A stretch of 62,132 nt of DNA, taken from the IMG/VR virus record IMGVR_UViG_3300035670_000211, positions 1-62,132 of that record; one strand, given 5' to 3'. The notes beneath the pieces were generated by a model. It did not search any database and was not told the origin of the DNA. It saw nothing but the letters and a program-made list of their open reading frames with translations. Made by a program: the position numbers and the translations under genes. Numbering within the stretch: position 1 is the first letter of the stretch; the number at the start of each line of letters is the position of its first letter. This document shows, piece by piece, positions 53,789 to 61,326 of the stretch. Source of the stretch: a virus.

Positions 53789-54094
53789 ATGAAATACAAA
53801 AATGCTGTCTACACTTCTACCGCAAGGATGAAGTTTGTCTCTCGTGATAATGAAGGTCAATTGGTTACCAATTACATTCTTGTCACAATGTCTCAAGTCG
53901 CTAAGTATTGGTTCGAACATACGAAAGGCTCTTCTTCTTACGAAGAACTTCCAGAACCTACTAAGCTTGCTATCCAACAAGTTGTTTACAACATGTATGT
54001 TGATGGCGCTCTTGATTCTTTTTTTGATGATGAAACTTATGCCGAATTCATGTATGATCAGTTCTATAATGAACTAGAAATAACGGAGGAATAA
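53789..54094 (+). CDS. Hypothetical 101-residue acidic protein
   Basis: The product, between the VWA and AAA+ genes, is unrecognised. The C-terminal half is acidic and aromatic (FFDDETYAEFMYDQFYNELEITEE). The gene has a GGAGG site and four bases separate it from the VWA stop, so it belongs to the cluster and may be an adaptor of the ATPase. That is inference. Confidence 0.55.
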   Translation: MKYKNAVYTSTARMKFVSRDNEGQLVTNYILVTMSQVAKYWFEHTKGSSSYEELPEPTKLAIQQVVYNMYVDGALDSFFDDETYAEFMYDQFYNELEITEE

Positions 54095-54097
54095 AAC

Positions 54098-54562
54098 ATG
54101 AACATTGATGTATTTACTTTTGCCCATAACTATCGTCGTTATTTAGCCGACTTAAGTTCTAAAGGTTCTAACATTACTGTTGAACCTGTGACTGCCCGTA
54201 GCTTTTTACAAGCTTATTGGGACAGAGATATTGAAGCTGCTCACGGCAAGTTTGATATTTTTTCCGAACTAAGTGCTATTAACGACGATGATCCAAATCG
54301 TGGAGAGTCTGTTGTCAACTTGTTTATTTCTTTACACCTTATGGCTACTAAATCTTGTGTAAACACAGGAGCTCTCGGTGCTCTTCCTTATTTGAACATC
54401 TCTGTGCTTCACGCTTCCAGTTTTGTTGGAGGTTATACCGTTAGTTTTGATATTACCAACGATGCTGGTGATATTGTGCCAGTCAAATACACTATTCTCT
54501 TTACCACTAAAGTTGACGGGAATCAACCGTCGTCAGCTTATATTTTCTTAGGAGGAAAATAA
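54098..54562 (+). CDS. Hypothetical 154-residue protein of the AAA+/VWA cluster
   Basis: The product has a helical first third and a beta-rich rest (HASSFVGGYTVSFDIT). No known motif is seen. It is separated by three bases from its neighbour upstream and by one from the AAA+ gene, which makes a shared function likely. Confidence 0.55.
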   Translation: MNIDVFTFAHNYRRYLADLSSKGSNITVEPVTARSFLQAYWDRDIEAAHGKFDIFSELSAINDDDPNRGESVVNLFISLHLMATKSCVNTGALGALPYLNISVLHASSFVGGYTVSFDITNDAGDIVPVKYTILFTTKVDGNQPSSAYIFLGGK

Positions 54563-54563
54563 C

Positions 54564-56177
54564 ATGGCAAAACAATCTACTACTTTATTCCGTTCGTTTA
54601 TTACTGAAGATAACAATTTTGTTATTTTTTCTGTGATTCCTAATGTGCCTAGCACTATTGCTAAGGTTACTTATACTTATTCTAAGGTTTCATCTCCTAT
54701 TTCAAATAATTCTTACGATGTAAATTTTAAGGTTACGTTGTTAGATGTTTGCCAAGATGGATTTAAACAAAACCTAGAGAACTTGGTTACTCTTTTGTTT
54801 CTGAACACTTTTAAAGTTAGTCTTTCTAATCAAACGTTTACTTACGATACTTCTATTACTCCTTCAGATGTAAATAATGCATCTGATCCAGACTTTATTT
54901 ACATTGCTTTGGGCAAGCCTAAGTTGTTTGCTGATTTGTCTCATCTTCTTATTGAATCTTTAGGCAAACAAAAGTCTCAAAAAATTCTTCCTTCAAGCTT
55001 GAGCTTTTATGGCTCTAAGTTTGATGAATTTGTTAAAGAAACTTTTGGCTTTGAAGTGAAAGAAATTTCTGCTAACCTTCCTGATATTCTTCCTAGTATT
55101 AGTTATGAGAATTCTGAAGCGGCTTGGCAACATCCTCTTATTGCTGCTGAACCTGAAAAGTTTAGACCTAAAGTTGACCCTGAGTTAGTTGATGTTATAT
55201 CTTCTAGCTCTAATGTTTTTAAGTGGTGTATGGATTTCTTGCAAAAGCAAGATCCTACCAATCCTAATAAAAACATTTTGCTTATTGGTGCTGCAGCTGT
55301 TGGTAAGTCTGAAACTGTTCGTGCTATTGCACATGTTTTGAACTTACCTTATGCGGAATATACCTTCACTCGTACTTCCGAGTTTGCTGACTCTGTCGGT
55401 AAGATTACCGCTACGATGGCATCCGATGCTAAAGACTGGGCATTTTTACCTACTGAAGTCTTTGCTGTTATGCAAGCTGGCGGTATTGTAAACTTCGAAG
55501 AAGTAAGTGCGATGGTTGAATCGCATCAAATCGAAGGTAACAATGTTATCTCTGGTTTGAATCGATACTTGTATGCTTCTGGCCACAAGATTAATATCGA
55601 TCCAAGCACAATCTTTTTTGGTACAATGAATGTTGCTTATGGTGGCTTGTCTAAAATACAAACTGCTTTTGCTTCTCGATGGAAACGACTCAACTATGAG
55701 CAACCTTCTGTCGATGTTGTTACGAAATATTATGTTAAGAAATATCAAGGTCTAGCTGACAAGAAACTGATAACTGATATTGTTAAGTTTACTTTTGATA
55801 TCGGTGATGTTCTTTCTAGAAGTCCATCTTTTTCTAAAGACGATCCTCATTTTGGACCAGCTCCTGCTGTTCATAATCGTAATCGCCGAGACTTTGTTTT
55901 TGATTTGTTTTCTAATCCTGACAAATCTGTAAGAGAAATTGTTGAAAATTTTATTCGTCAACAAATTCATACAGATTATTTTTCCGAACAAGCTATTGAT
56001 AAAGTTCTAACAGAATGTGCAATATACATTTCTGATTTTGAACAAAAGCTTACTGCTGAAGATAAGGCTTTGCCAGAGTTTACTCTTGGTGTCCCTAATA
56101 AAGTTTCTGAATCTATTCAAGAAACAACAGAAGAACTTAAGAAAGAAGAACCAAAGGTTTTTAAGGTGGAGTTTTAA
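54564..56177 (+). CDS. MoxR/CobS-like AAA+ ATPase
   Basis: The 537-residue protein has an N-terminal domain of about 200 residues without recognised motifs and a MoxR-type AAA+ core: Walker A GAAAVGKS (242-249), Walker B IVNFEEVS (Glu312/Glu313, with Asn instead of the usual Asp-rich strand start), sensor 1 FFGTMN (about 355) and arginine region FASRWKR (about 373). MoxR proteins work with VWA proteins as chaperones or for metal insertion, and the metallopeptidase-VWA gene lies three genes upstream. The start follows a stop by one base with GGAGG ahead. Phage CobS/CobT-like pairs are the closest known parallel. Confidence 0.85.
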   Translation: MAKQSTTLFRSFITEDNNFVIFSVIPNVPSTIAKVTYTYSKVSSPISNNSYDVNFKVTLLDVCQDGFKQNLENLVTLLFLNTFKVSLSNQTFTYDTSITPSDVNNASDPDFIYIALGKPKLFADLSHLLIESLGKQKSQKILPSSLSFYGSKFDEFVKETFGFEVKEISANLPDILPSISYENSEAAWQHPLIAAEPEKFRPKVDPELVDVISSSSNVFKWCMDFLQKQDPTNPNKNILLIGAAAVGKSETVRAIAHVLNLPYAEYTFTRTSEFADSVGKITATMASDAKDWAFLPTEVFAVMQAGGIVNFEEVSAMVESHQIEGNNVISGLNRYLYASGHKINIDPSTIFFGTMNVAYGGLSKIQTAFASRWKRLNYEQPSVDVVTKYYVKKYQGLADKKLITDIVKFTFDIGDVLSRSPSFSKDDPHFGPAPAVHNRNRRDFVFDLFSNPDKSVREIVENFIRQQIHTDYFSEQAIDKVLTECAIYISDFEQKLTAEDKALPEFTLGVPNKVSESIQETTEELKKEEPKVFKVEF

Positions 56178-56542
56178 TGAATCCCCTAACAATAGCTATT
56201 GATTATTCTGGTTCGATGGATTACTATCTTGTTGTCCGTCGAGTTAGAGATGTTGATCTCTCCAACTTTTCTTCTGTTTATTTTGGCAGACGTTTTCTTT
56301 CTGAACAAGCTCATTTGCTTTTGATTCCTCAAGGTGTAACCTTTACTCCTCCCTCTTACGAGGGTGGGGTTGGGTTTATGTTGATCAAAGAAAATTTGAT
56401 ACAACTTCGTAATCTTAAATGCTCAAACTGTAGTGACGAACCGCTAGATCCTGAATCATATTTTTTATACAAAGATGATTCTAAATCTTATGTGTGTTCT
56501 CGTTGCCAAGAGTTTGTTGTCTTAATGGAGGATGTTGAATAA
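56177..56542 (+). CDS. Miniature VWA-like protein fused to a zinc ribbon
   Basis: The 121-residue product begins LTIAIDYSGSM, a MIDAS DxSxS motif at residues 9-13, but the remaining VWA fold is too short (a full domain has about 170-200 residues). A YEGGVGF segment (about 62-68) may stand for the conserved GGGGT loop. The C-terminal third has two cysteine pairs, CSNCSD and CSRCQE, as in a zinc ribbon. It overlaps the AAA+ stop by one base, so it belongs to the cluster. It may bind the ATPase or compete with the large VWA protein. Confidence 0.6.
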   Translation: MNPLTIAIDYSGSMDYYLVVRRVRDVDLSNFSSVYFGRRFLSEQAHLLLIPQGVTFTPPSYEGGVGFMLIKENLIQLRNLKCSNCSDEPLDPESYFLYKDDSKSYVCSRCQEFVVLMEDVE

Positions 56543-56991
56543 TGATACAATTCATGTACAACTATCAAAACTATTTTATTCCTTGTATTGTTTCTGCTCG
56601 TTACGATTCTAAGTCTCGTTATGTTGTTTCTTCACAAACTTATAATGAGATTCCTTATCTAAAGATGCGCTTAGAGATGCGTAAGATTTCAGCTCCTTTG
56701 AGTCGCGAAGATTATACTCTTATTCGTGATTTTTACTGGCAGCTTTCTGACTTGTTGTATACTCCAGAGATTAGTTTTGTCAAGAACTATTCTCATTCTC
56801 TTTCTGTCTTTCGTATAAGACATCGCAAGGGAAATCTTTTTATCTATGAACTCGACGCTCTTTTCTTGGTCGAACGTAACTTTGACTTTGATTCTCCTGC
56901 TGCAAATGCTATAATCATGTCAAGGTTTCTTCGATTTATTCGAGATGGGTTAGAGTTATTAGAAAAATATTACGGTTCTTTACCATTTTAA
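56542..56991 (+). CDS. Hypothetical 149-residue protein
   Basis: The product is unrecognised: beta-rich start, helical middle and an aromatic C-terminal helix (LRFIRDGLELLEKYYG). It overlaps the mini-VWA gene stop by one base and is the last gene of the AAA+/VWA run, after which a spacer with AAGGAGG precedes the next gene. Confidence 0.55.
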   Translation: MIQFMYNYQNYFIPCIVSARYDSKSRYVVSSQTYNEIPYLKMRLEMRKISAPLSREDYTLIRDFYWQLSDLLYTPEISFVKNYSHSLSVFRIRHRKGNLFIYELDALFLVERNFDFDSPAANAIIMSRFLRFIRDGLELLEKYYGSLPF

Positions 56992-57003
56992 GGAGGTATA
57001 AAT

Positions 57004-57378
57004 ATGGAACGAAATATTAAATCTGTTTTTGTCGACACTCGAGGTCAATATAATACCATTGAAGAAGTAGACTTAGCATACAAAGGCATTTATACTTTGT
57101 ATAAATATTTAAATTGTTCTACCTTTACGGTTGCAACAAGAAAGATTGGCGAATCTACTTATGATGTTTATTGTGATGACGAAGCCTTGCTTAAACAAGA
57201 TCCTGTTGTTGCTATGGCTTCTGAAGATTTAAGTGAAATGCTTTTTGGGAATTGTTTAATTCTTCGACATGACGATGATGGTAATGTTGCTCCTTTGACA
57301 GACGAAGATGTGTCTGATATTATGGACAACATTCGCTCAACGTCTCGCGGCGATGAAGTTATTGTTTATACATTGTAG
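57004..57378 (+). CDS. Hypothetical 124-residue protein
   Basis: An alpha/beta-looking protein with an acidic stretch (RHDDDGNVAPLTDEDVSDIM). No family is recognised. The gene has an AAGGAGG site and lies between packed small genes. Confidence 0.55.
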   Translation: MERNIKSVFVDTRGQYNTIEEVDLAYKGIYTLYKYLNCSTFTVATRKIGESTYDVYCDDEALLKQDPVVAMASEDLSEMLFGNCLILRHDDDGNVAPLTDEDVSDIMDNIRSTSRGDEVIVYTL

Positions 57379-57389
57379 GAGTTATTAAC

Positions 57390-57668
57390 ATGGAACCAAG
57401 AAAAATTCTTTTATCTTTGGCTGTTCACACCAACAATACTTTTGATAAGATGCTTGATATGATTAAGTCTAAGGTTACTCTTCCAAAAGATTTGGTTGAC
57501 GAATATTGTTCTAGAGTTAAGGGTGATTACGTCACGATTATTGATGAGGATTATCCTGAAGCTATTAAGCTTTTAAAGAATCCTCCTATCGTTATATTGT
57601 TATCTAAAAAAGATCGTGATTTTGTTGGCGACGTAACGTCACAAAACTACTTACACTATTTTAATTAA
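57390..57668 (+). CDS. Hypothetical 92-residue protein
   Basis: The product starts with a helix (MEPRKILLSLAVHTNN) and has a VTIIDEDYPEAIKLLKNPP segment in the middle that resembles the 'iiDedYP..Lk...dpP' portion of DprA-like Rossmann folds. The rest of that fold is missing. With that caution, it may be a truncated SLOG/DprA-related domain. Confidence 0.5.
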   Translation: MEPRKILLSLAVHTNNTFDKMLDMIKSKVTLPKDLVDEYCSRVKGDYVTIIDEDYPEAIKLLKNPPIVILLSKKDRDFVGDVTSQNYLHYFN

Positions 57669-57681
57669 GGAGGACATGTTC

Positions 57682-58017
57682 ATGTCAAAGAAAAATAGTA
57701 GACCGTCTATTGTCGTTACTGCCGACGCATTTGATTCAAAGAAGGTTGTTGAGGTTGTCGACTTTAAAACAGGCGACGATTTAAACACTGCTTTAAATTT
57801 TCTTTTGCGTCTTTGTGCCTCATCTATTGTTGGTGCTTCTAGTTTTATGGTCGATGATAACCCTGAATTTTTTGATGCTGACCCTCGAACTGTCGCATTG
57901 TTTATTGCCGACAAGTTTGGTAAGGATCTTGTTGAAGTTTTGGAACGTGGTTTTTCTTCTTCGGAAGACAAAGTAACTAAGCCTACATCAAAACGAAAGA
58001 AAGGAGGTGATGCTTAG
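57682..58017 (+). CDS. Hypothetical 111-residue protein
   Basis: The start is ATG 57682 (MSKKNSRPS), eight bases behind AGGAGG; an ATG at 57676 is too close to the site. The product is helical in the middle and ends with a Lys-rich tail (TSKRKKGGDA). Its stop TAG overlaps the next GTG start by one base. Confidence 0.55.
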   Translation: MSKKNSRPSIVVTADAFDSKKVVEVVDFKTGDDLNTALNFLLRLCASSIVGASSFMVDDNPEFFDADPRTVALFIADKFGKDLVEVLERGFSSSEDKVTKPTSKRKKGGDA

Positions 58018-58325
58018 TGCAGAAGATTTCTGCTTTTGATGTTTTTGGTCGTTGGTCAACCAAGAAATATATTATTACCGAAAGGAAAACGAACAGTGTT
58101 GTTGGCAGCAAAGAGTTTTCTGATGCTTTTTTTAGAAACTTTCCCAACTTATTGTCTTTTCGTGACGAATATAATTCTTGTGTTGATTTGTTTAATCGTC
58201 TTTCTCCTACGCATAAGACTTTATTTTTTGTTCACGTCAAAGATCAATATGGTCGTCATTTTGACGATCTAAATTTAGCTGAGCTATCTTCTTTGAAGAC
58301 TTGGTTATTATCTCGTATAAAATAA
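58017..58325 (+). CDS. Hypothetical 102-residue protein with GTG start
   Basis: The start is GTG 58017, nine bases behind AGGAGG, in a TAGTG overlap with the preceding stop. The product has a beta-rich N-terminus and helical remainder; no family is recognised. Confidence 0.55.
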   Translation: MQKISAFDVFGRWSTKKYIITERKTNSVVGSKEFSDAFFRNFPNLLSFRDEYNSCVDLFNRLSPTHKTLFFVHVKDQYGRHFDDLNLAELSSLKTWLLSRIK

Positions 58326-58341
58326 AAAGGAGGACATATTT

Positions 58342-58575
58342 ATGTCAAGAACATTTTATATTAAGTCGTTAGGTTACGTCGATCTTGAGTTAGTTTACGC
58401 AAGTGGGATGATTGCAGATGATATGGTAAACATTTTTGTTCGCAACCATGACACTCTAGCTATCGTCCATGACTTTGGAAACTTTACTAAAGAAGAAGCA
58501 AAACCTTTTTGGGAATCTATTAATGATTACCATTCTATGATGAGAGAAATTGAATTACAAAAGGAGGCTATTTAA
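58342..58575 (+). CDS. Hypothetical 77-residue protein
   Basis: The gene starts eight bases behind AGGAGG. The product is a small alpha/beta protein with a conserved-looking IVHDFGNFTKEEA segment. No function is assigned. Its last codons contain the AGGAGG of the next gene. Confidence 0.55.
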   Translation: MSRTFYIKSLGYVDLELVYASGMIADDMVNIFVRNHDTLAIVHDFGNFTKEEAKPFWESINDYHSMMREIELQKEAI

Positions 58576-58576
58576 T

Positions 58577-58900
58577 ATGGCAAAGAAAAATAAACAAGTC
58601 GTTACGTCTGGTGTCTGTCCAATCTGTGGCTCTGATGATTTTGTCTGGGATGGTGATGATGTTGCTTGGGATCCAAATGGTCCCAACGAATCTTACGGAA
58701 TCCTTCACGGCAAAATGATTTCTGGTGATGCTGGTACATTTAAGTTTACTTATAAATGCTACCAATGTAATCATGTTGGTGTTGAAATCTATCGTTATAA
58801 CCTTGAACAAGTTAAAACGTATGATATGGATAACTACATGAAAGAAACTGTTTTCAAAGCTGGCGATGTTGTTACCGTAAAGAAAGTGAAGGCTAAATAA
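58577..58900 (+). CDS. Zinc-ribbon protein
   Basis: I place the start at ATG 58577 (MAKKNKQVV), behind AAAGGAGG; an upstream TTG start would overlap the previous gene. The 107-residue product has CPICGSD near residue 13-19 and CYQCNHVG near 64-71, two Cys pairs that should bind one zinc ion. Single zinc-ribbon proteins of this size often bind nucleic acid or RNA polymerase. Confidence 0.65.
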   Translation: MAKKNKQVVTSGVCPICGSDDFVWDGDDVAWDPNGPNESYGILHGKMISGDAGTFKFTYKCYQCNHVGVEIYRYNLEQVKTYDMDNYMKETVFKAGDVVTVKKVKAK

Positions 58901-58901
58901 C

Positions 58902-59123
58902 ATGACATTCGCTGAAGCTTTGGAAGCAAAGAATAAAGACATTAACGCCGAGTATCAGATGCGTGCTGCAAGAATTGTTAGCTGGCTTCTTGATATTGGC
59001 AAAATTAAAAAAGAAGAGGCCGAGAACTTTTACAATCGTTTTTGGAATGTTCTTTTTGATTCTGATGATGAGTTTGATGACGTTGCTTTGTTTATTGTTG
59101 ATAAAGAAAAGGGAGGTAAATAA
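58902..59123 (+). CDS. Hypothetical 73-residue helical protein
   Basis: The gene begins one base after the zinc-ribbon gene stop. The product is helical with an acidic stretch (DSDDEFDDVALFIVDKEK). It ends in GGGAGG, the ribosome site of the next gene. No family is recognised. Confidence 0.55.
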   Translation: MTFAEALEAKNKDINAEYQMRAARIVSWLLDIGKIKKEEAENFYNRFWNVLFDSDDEFDDVALFIVDKEKGGK

Positions 59124-59124
59124 T

Positions 59125-59538
59125 ATGGGATTAGATATGTATTTATATTCTTCTACAAAAGGTGAGATTGGTTATTGGCGTAAGGCCAACCATATCCATG
59201 GCTTTTTTGAAAGCAGTTTAAGCAAGTGCGACAATTGTAGAGACAACGTAGTTTCTTTTGACACGTTAAAAGAATTGCTTGAACGTTGCATTCGTGTTCG
59301 CGATTCTTTAAAGAAGTCAAGAAAAATGACCGTTACGGGAGAAGATTATTCTTATGATCGTTTTCTTGATACGGATGTTGCTCTTGATTTGCTTCCACCT
59401 TTTGCTGGTTTTTTCTTTGGTGATTATGAGATAACTAATTATTATCTCAAGACTATAGAATATACGATTAATATTTTAACTACCGCTATATCCGCAAAAG
59501 AAAAGGGTGAACGTTTTTACTATCACCCTTGGTGGTAA
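59125..59538 (+). CDS. Conserved phage protein of the 'MGLDMYL...YWRKANxIH' type
   Basis: I place the start at ATG 59125, behind GGGAGG. The N-terminus MGLDMYLYSS, then GYWRKANHIHGFFE is a signature shared by many unrelated phage proteins of unknown function. Two cysteines (CDNC) and a helical rest follow, ending FYYHPWW. The family is widespread in phages, but no role is known to me. Confidence 0.7.
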   Translation: MGLDMYLYSSTKGEIGYWRKANHIHGFFESSLSKCDNCRDNVVSFDTLKELLERCIRVRDSLKKSRKMTVTGEDYSYDRFLDTDVALDLLPPFAGFFFGDYEITNYYLKTIEYTINILTTAISAKEKGERFYYHPWW

Positions 59539-59541
59539 TTT

Positions 59542-59823
59542 ATGTTAGTCAAAGATTTATCCGAATCCAATTACACATATTATCATGAATTTGAGTTTAC
59601 TATTGAAGACAATTATTCTGTTGATGTGTGGGTTCGATTTACTTCTTTTGAAATTGTTGACGCATTAAAAAAAGATTCCCGTTTCAAATGGCTTTCTGAC
59701 TATGACCTTTTGGACGAAGAATCTTTTTGCTTAAAGTTTGAATCTATTTTTATTGATTTAAACTCAGAACTAATTGCTTCTGTTGCCGAAGAAAGCCCTA
59801 ACGCTTATAAGGCACATTGGTAA
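59542..59823 (+). CDS. Hypothetical 93-residue protein, last gene of the rightward arm
   Basis: The product is beta-rich at the start (YYHEFEFTIED) and helical at the end. It ends at 59823, base-to-base against the stop of the converging chaperonin gene, leaving no spacer for a clear terminator. No family is recognised. Confidence 0.55.
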   Translation: MLVKDLSESNYTYYHEFEFTIEDNYSVDVWVRFTSFEIVDALKKDSRFKWLSDYDLLDEESFCLKFESIFIDLNSELIASVAEESPNAYKAHW

Positions 59824-61326
59824 TTAGTCTTTTCTAATTAAGATGTAGGCTCGTAGGTAGTTGGATGCGATTGAACTTGCGTTTGTTAATGACGTTTCGA
59901 TCGAGGCATAACTATCTACGATGCCTTCTTCTATAAGGTTGACAACTTGTTTTGTTACAACATTTATCCCTTTAGAATCTTGTTGTAATATTCTTTTGTC
60001 AACGGGTAACCCAGCATTTTCTAATATCTGTTTCATGGGTCTGCTTAATGGCTCCTTAAGTTCAGGAACATCGAAGCCGATATTATAAAGTGTTTTACCT
60101 GCACCTATTGCGATACCTTTTTTAGTCGCCATTTTAACGGCACCAACTGCGTCATCAATCTTGAGTTTGATAGTCATGTATTCGGTTACCGTCGGTGCGT
60201 AGATTTTAATCTTCGTGATACCTGACTCAAGGTTGGCTAGCCTTCGCGTGATAATGTTGGCTCTGTTCATGCCAGTGTTGAATGCGTTTTGTTCTAATTC
60301 TTTCTTGTAAGAATCAACTCGTTTCTTAAGCTCTTTTTTGCTGGACGATGTAGAAGTTAACACGGTCTTGAATTGCTCAATGATAATCGTTTGTGCGGTT
60401 CCTAGAGCGTTATACGTGTAGTCGCTTCCAGTCATGGCATCCTGTGCTGTTCCGCCAGTGTATGCCGCGATGTCTAAGAAGAGTTCTTCTTGAGATGCGT
60501 CGTTGATAAATACAATTTGGAAGACGAATTGGTTTTCAGCTAGTGTGTCTAGTAAAAGCTTCAAGGATTCCGGATTGAATTTGTTTGAGATCACAAATAC
60601 AAATGGCACTTTGAGATCTGATTCCGGGATGGAGTTGAAAAACTTCTGAATGTCAAGCTGCGTGAAGATTCCTTCTTTTAAGATGGCGATCTTGGCGTTT
60701 GCAAATTTAGATTTGTCACCTTCATTGCATAATGTTTTGAGTGACTCTGACATGTAACCAGAATCGATCGTCATTCCCGATGTGAATTCCACATACGATT
60801 CTTCTTTGATCCGTTCGTGTTCAGTTACTACGTTCATTGATCCCTTCGATAGCCTGTGTGCATCTGCTACCAGTGCTCCGATGGCTGGGATCTTTGTGAC
60901 GATGTTGGTTAAGTTTGCTACTTGATCGTTGGTAAGTTTAAGTCTGTACTTTTTAAGTTCGTCTTTTGCTTTGGCAACGAGCTCAAGTAACTTGTCTGCC
61001 GCAACTTGTGGATGTAAGCCAGCTTTAATCCATCGCAACCCTTGCTTGTAGAGTTCGTTGGTTAATAAAACAGTTAAGGTTGTACCATCGTAAGCTGTTT
61101 TCTCTGTGTTGTTCGCTGCTTCTACCATCGATAAAGCTACCATCCGCTCGAACCCAGTAAGACTTAAGGCTTGCTTTGCAACGGTGACCCCGTCATCTGT
61201 AAGAATAGGCCGGCTAAACTCATCTTCAATGATGGCCATGCGACCCTTGGCACCCATGGTTGGCACGACGGTGTCGGCTATACGTTGAAAAACATCGGCA
61301 ATAATTTTTGTGTCGGTGGTTTTCAT
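59824..61326 (-). CDS. GroEL-like chaperonin
   Basis: The 500-residue protein is a chaperonin that should form rings and refold proteins with ATP. Equatorial-domain signatures are present: PTMGAKGR (22-29; GroEL has TLGPKGR), TDDGVTVAK (43-51), YDGTTLTVLL (Asp80, matching the catalytic GDGTTTAT loop) and KIDDAVGAVKMATKKGIAIGAG (here split: Asp392 is equivalent to GroEL Asp398). It is about 45 residues shorter than GroEL and lacks the GGM tail. The phage may need it for its own large capsid or for the giant polymerase. It overlaps the upstream gene by four bases. Confidence 0.85.
   Translation of the reverse strand: MKTTDTKIIADVFQRIADTVVPTMGAKGRMAIIEDEFSRPILTDDGVTVAKQALSLTGFERMVALSMVEAANNTEKTAYDGTTLTVLLTNELYKQGLRWIKAGLHPQVAADKLLELVAKAKDELKKYRLKLTNDQVANLTNIVTKIPAIGALVADAHRLSKGSMNVVTEHERIKEESYVEFTSGMTIDSGYMSESLKTLCNEGDKSKFANAKIAILKEGIFTQLDIQKFFNSIPESDLKVPFVFVISNKFNPESLKLLLDTLAENQFVFQIVFINDASQEELFLDIAAYTGGTAQDAMTGSDYTYNALGTAQTIIIEQFKTVLTSTSSSKKELKKRVDSYKKELEQNAFNTGMNRANIITRRLANLESGITKIKIYAPTVTEYMTIKLKIDDAVGAVKMATKKGIAIGAGKTLYNIGFDVPELKEPLSRPMKQILENAGLPVDKRILQQDSKGINVVTKQVVNLIEEGIVDSYASIETSLTNASSIASNYLRAYILIRKD

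Noticed and set aside
59824-59845. AATTAG/CTAATT hairpin as a terminator between converging genes
   Set aside because: The stem is short, AT-only in most pairs and lies within the chaperonin coding end; it lacks a T-run.
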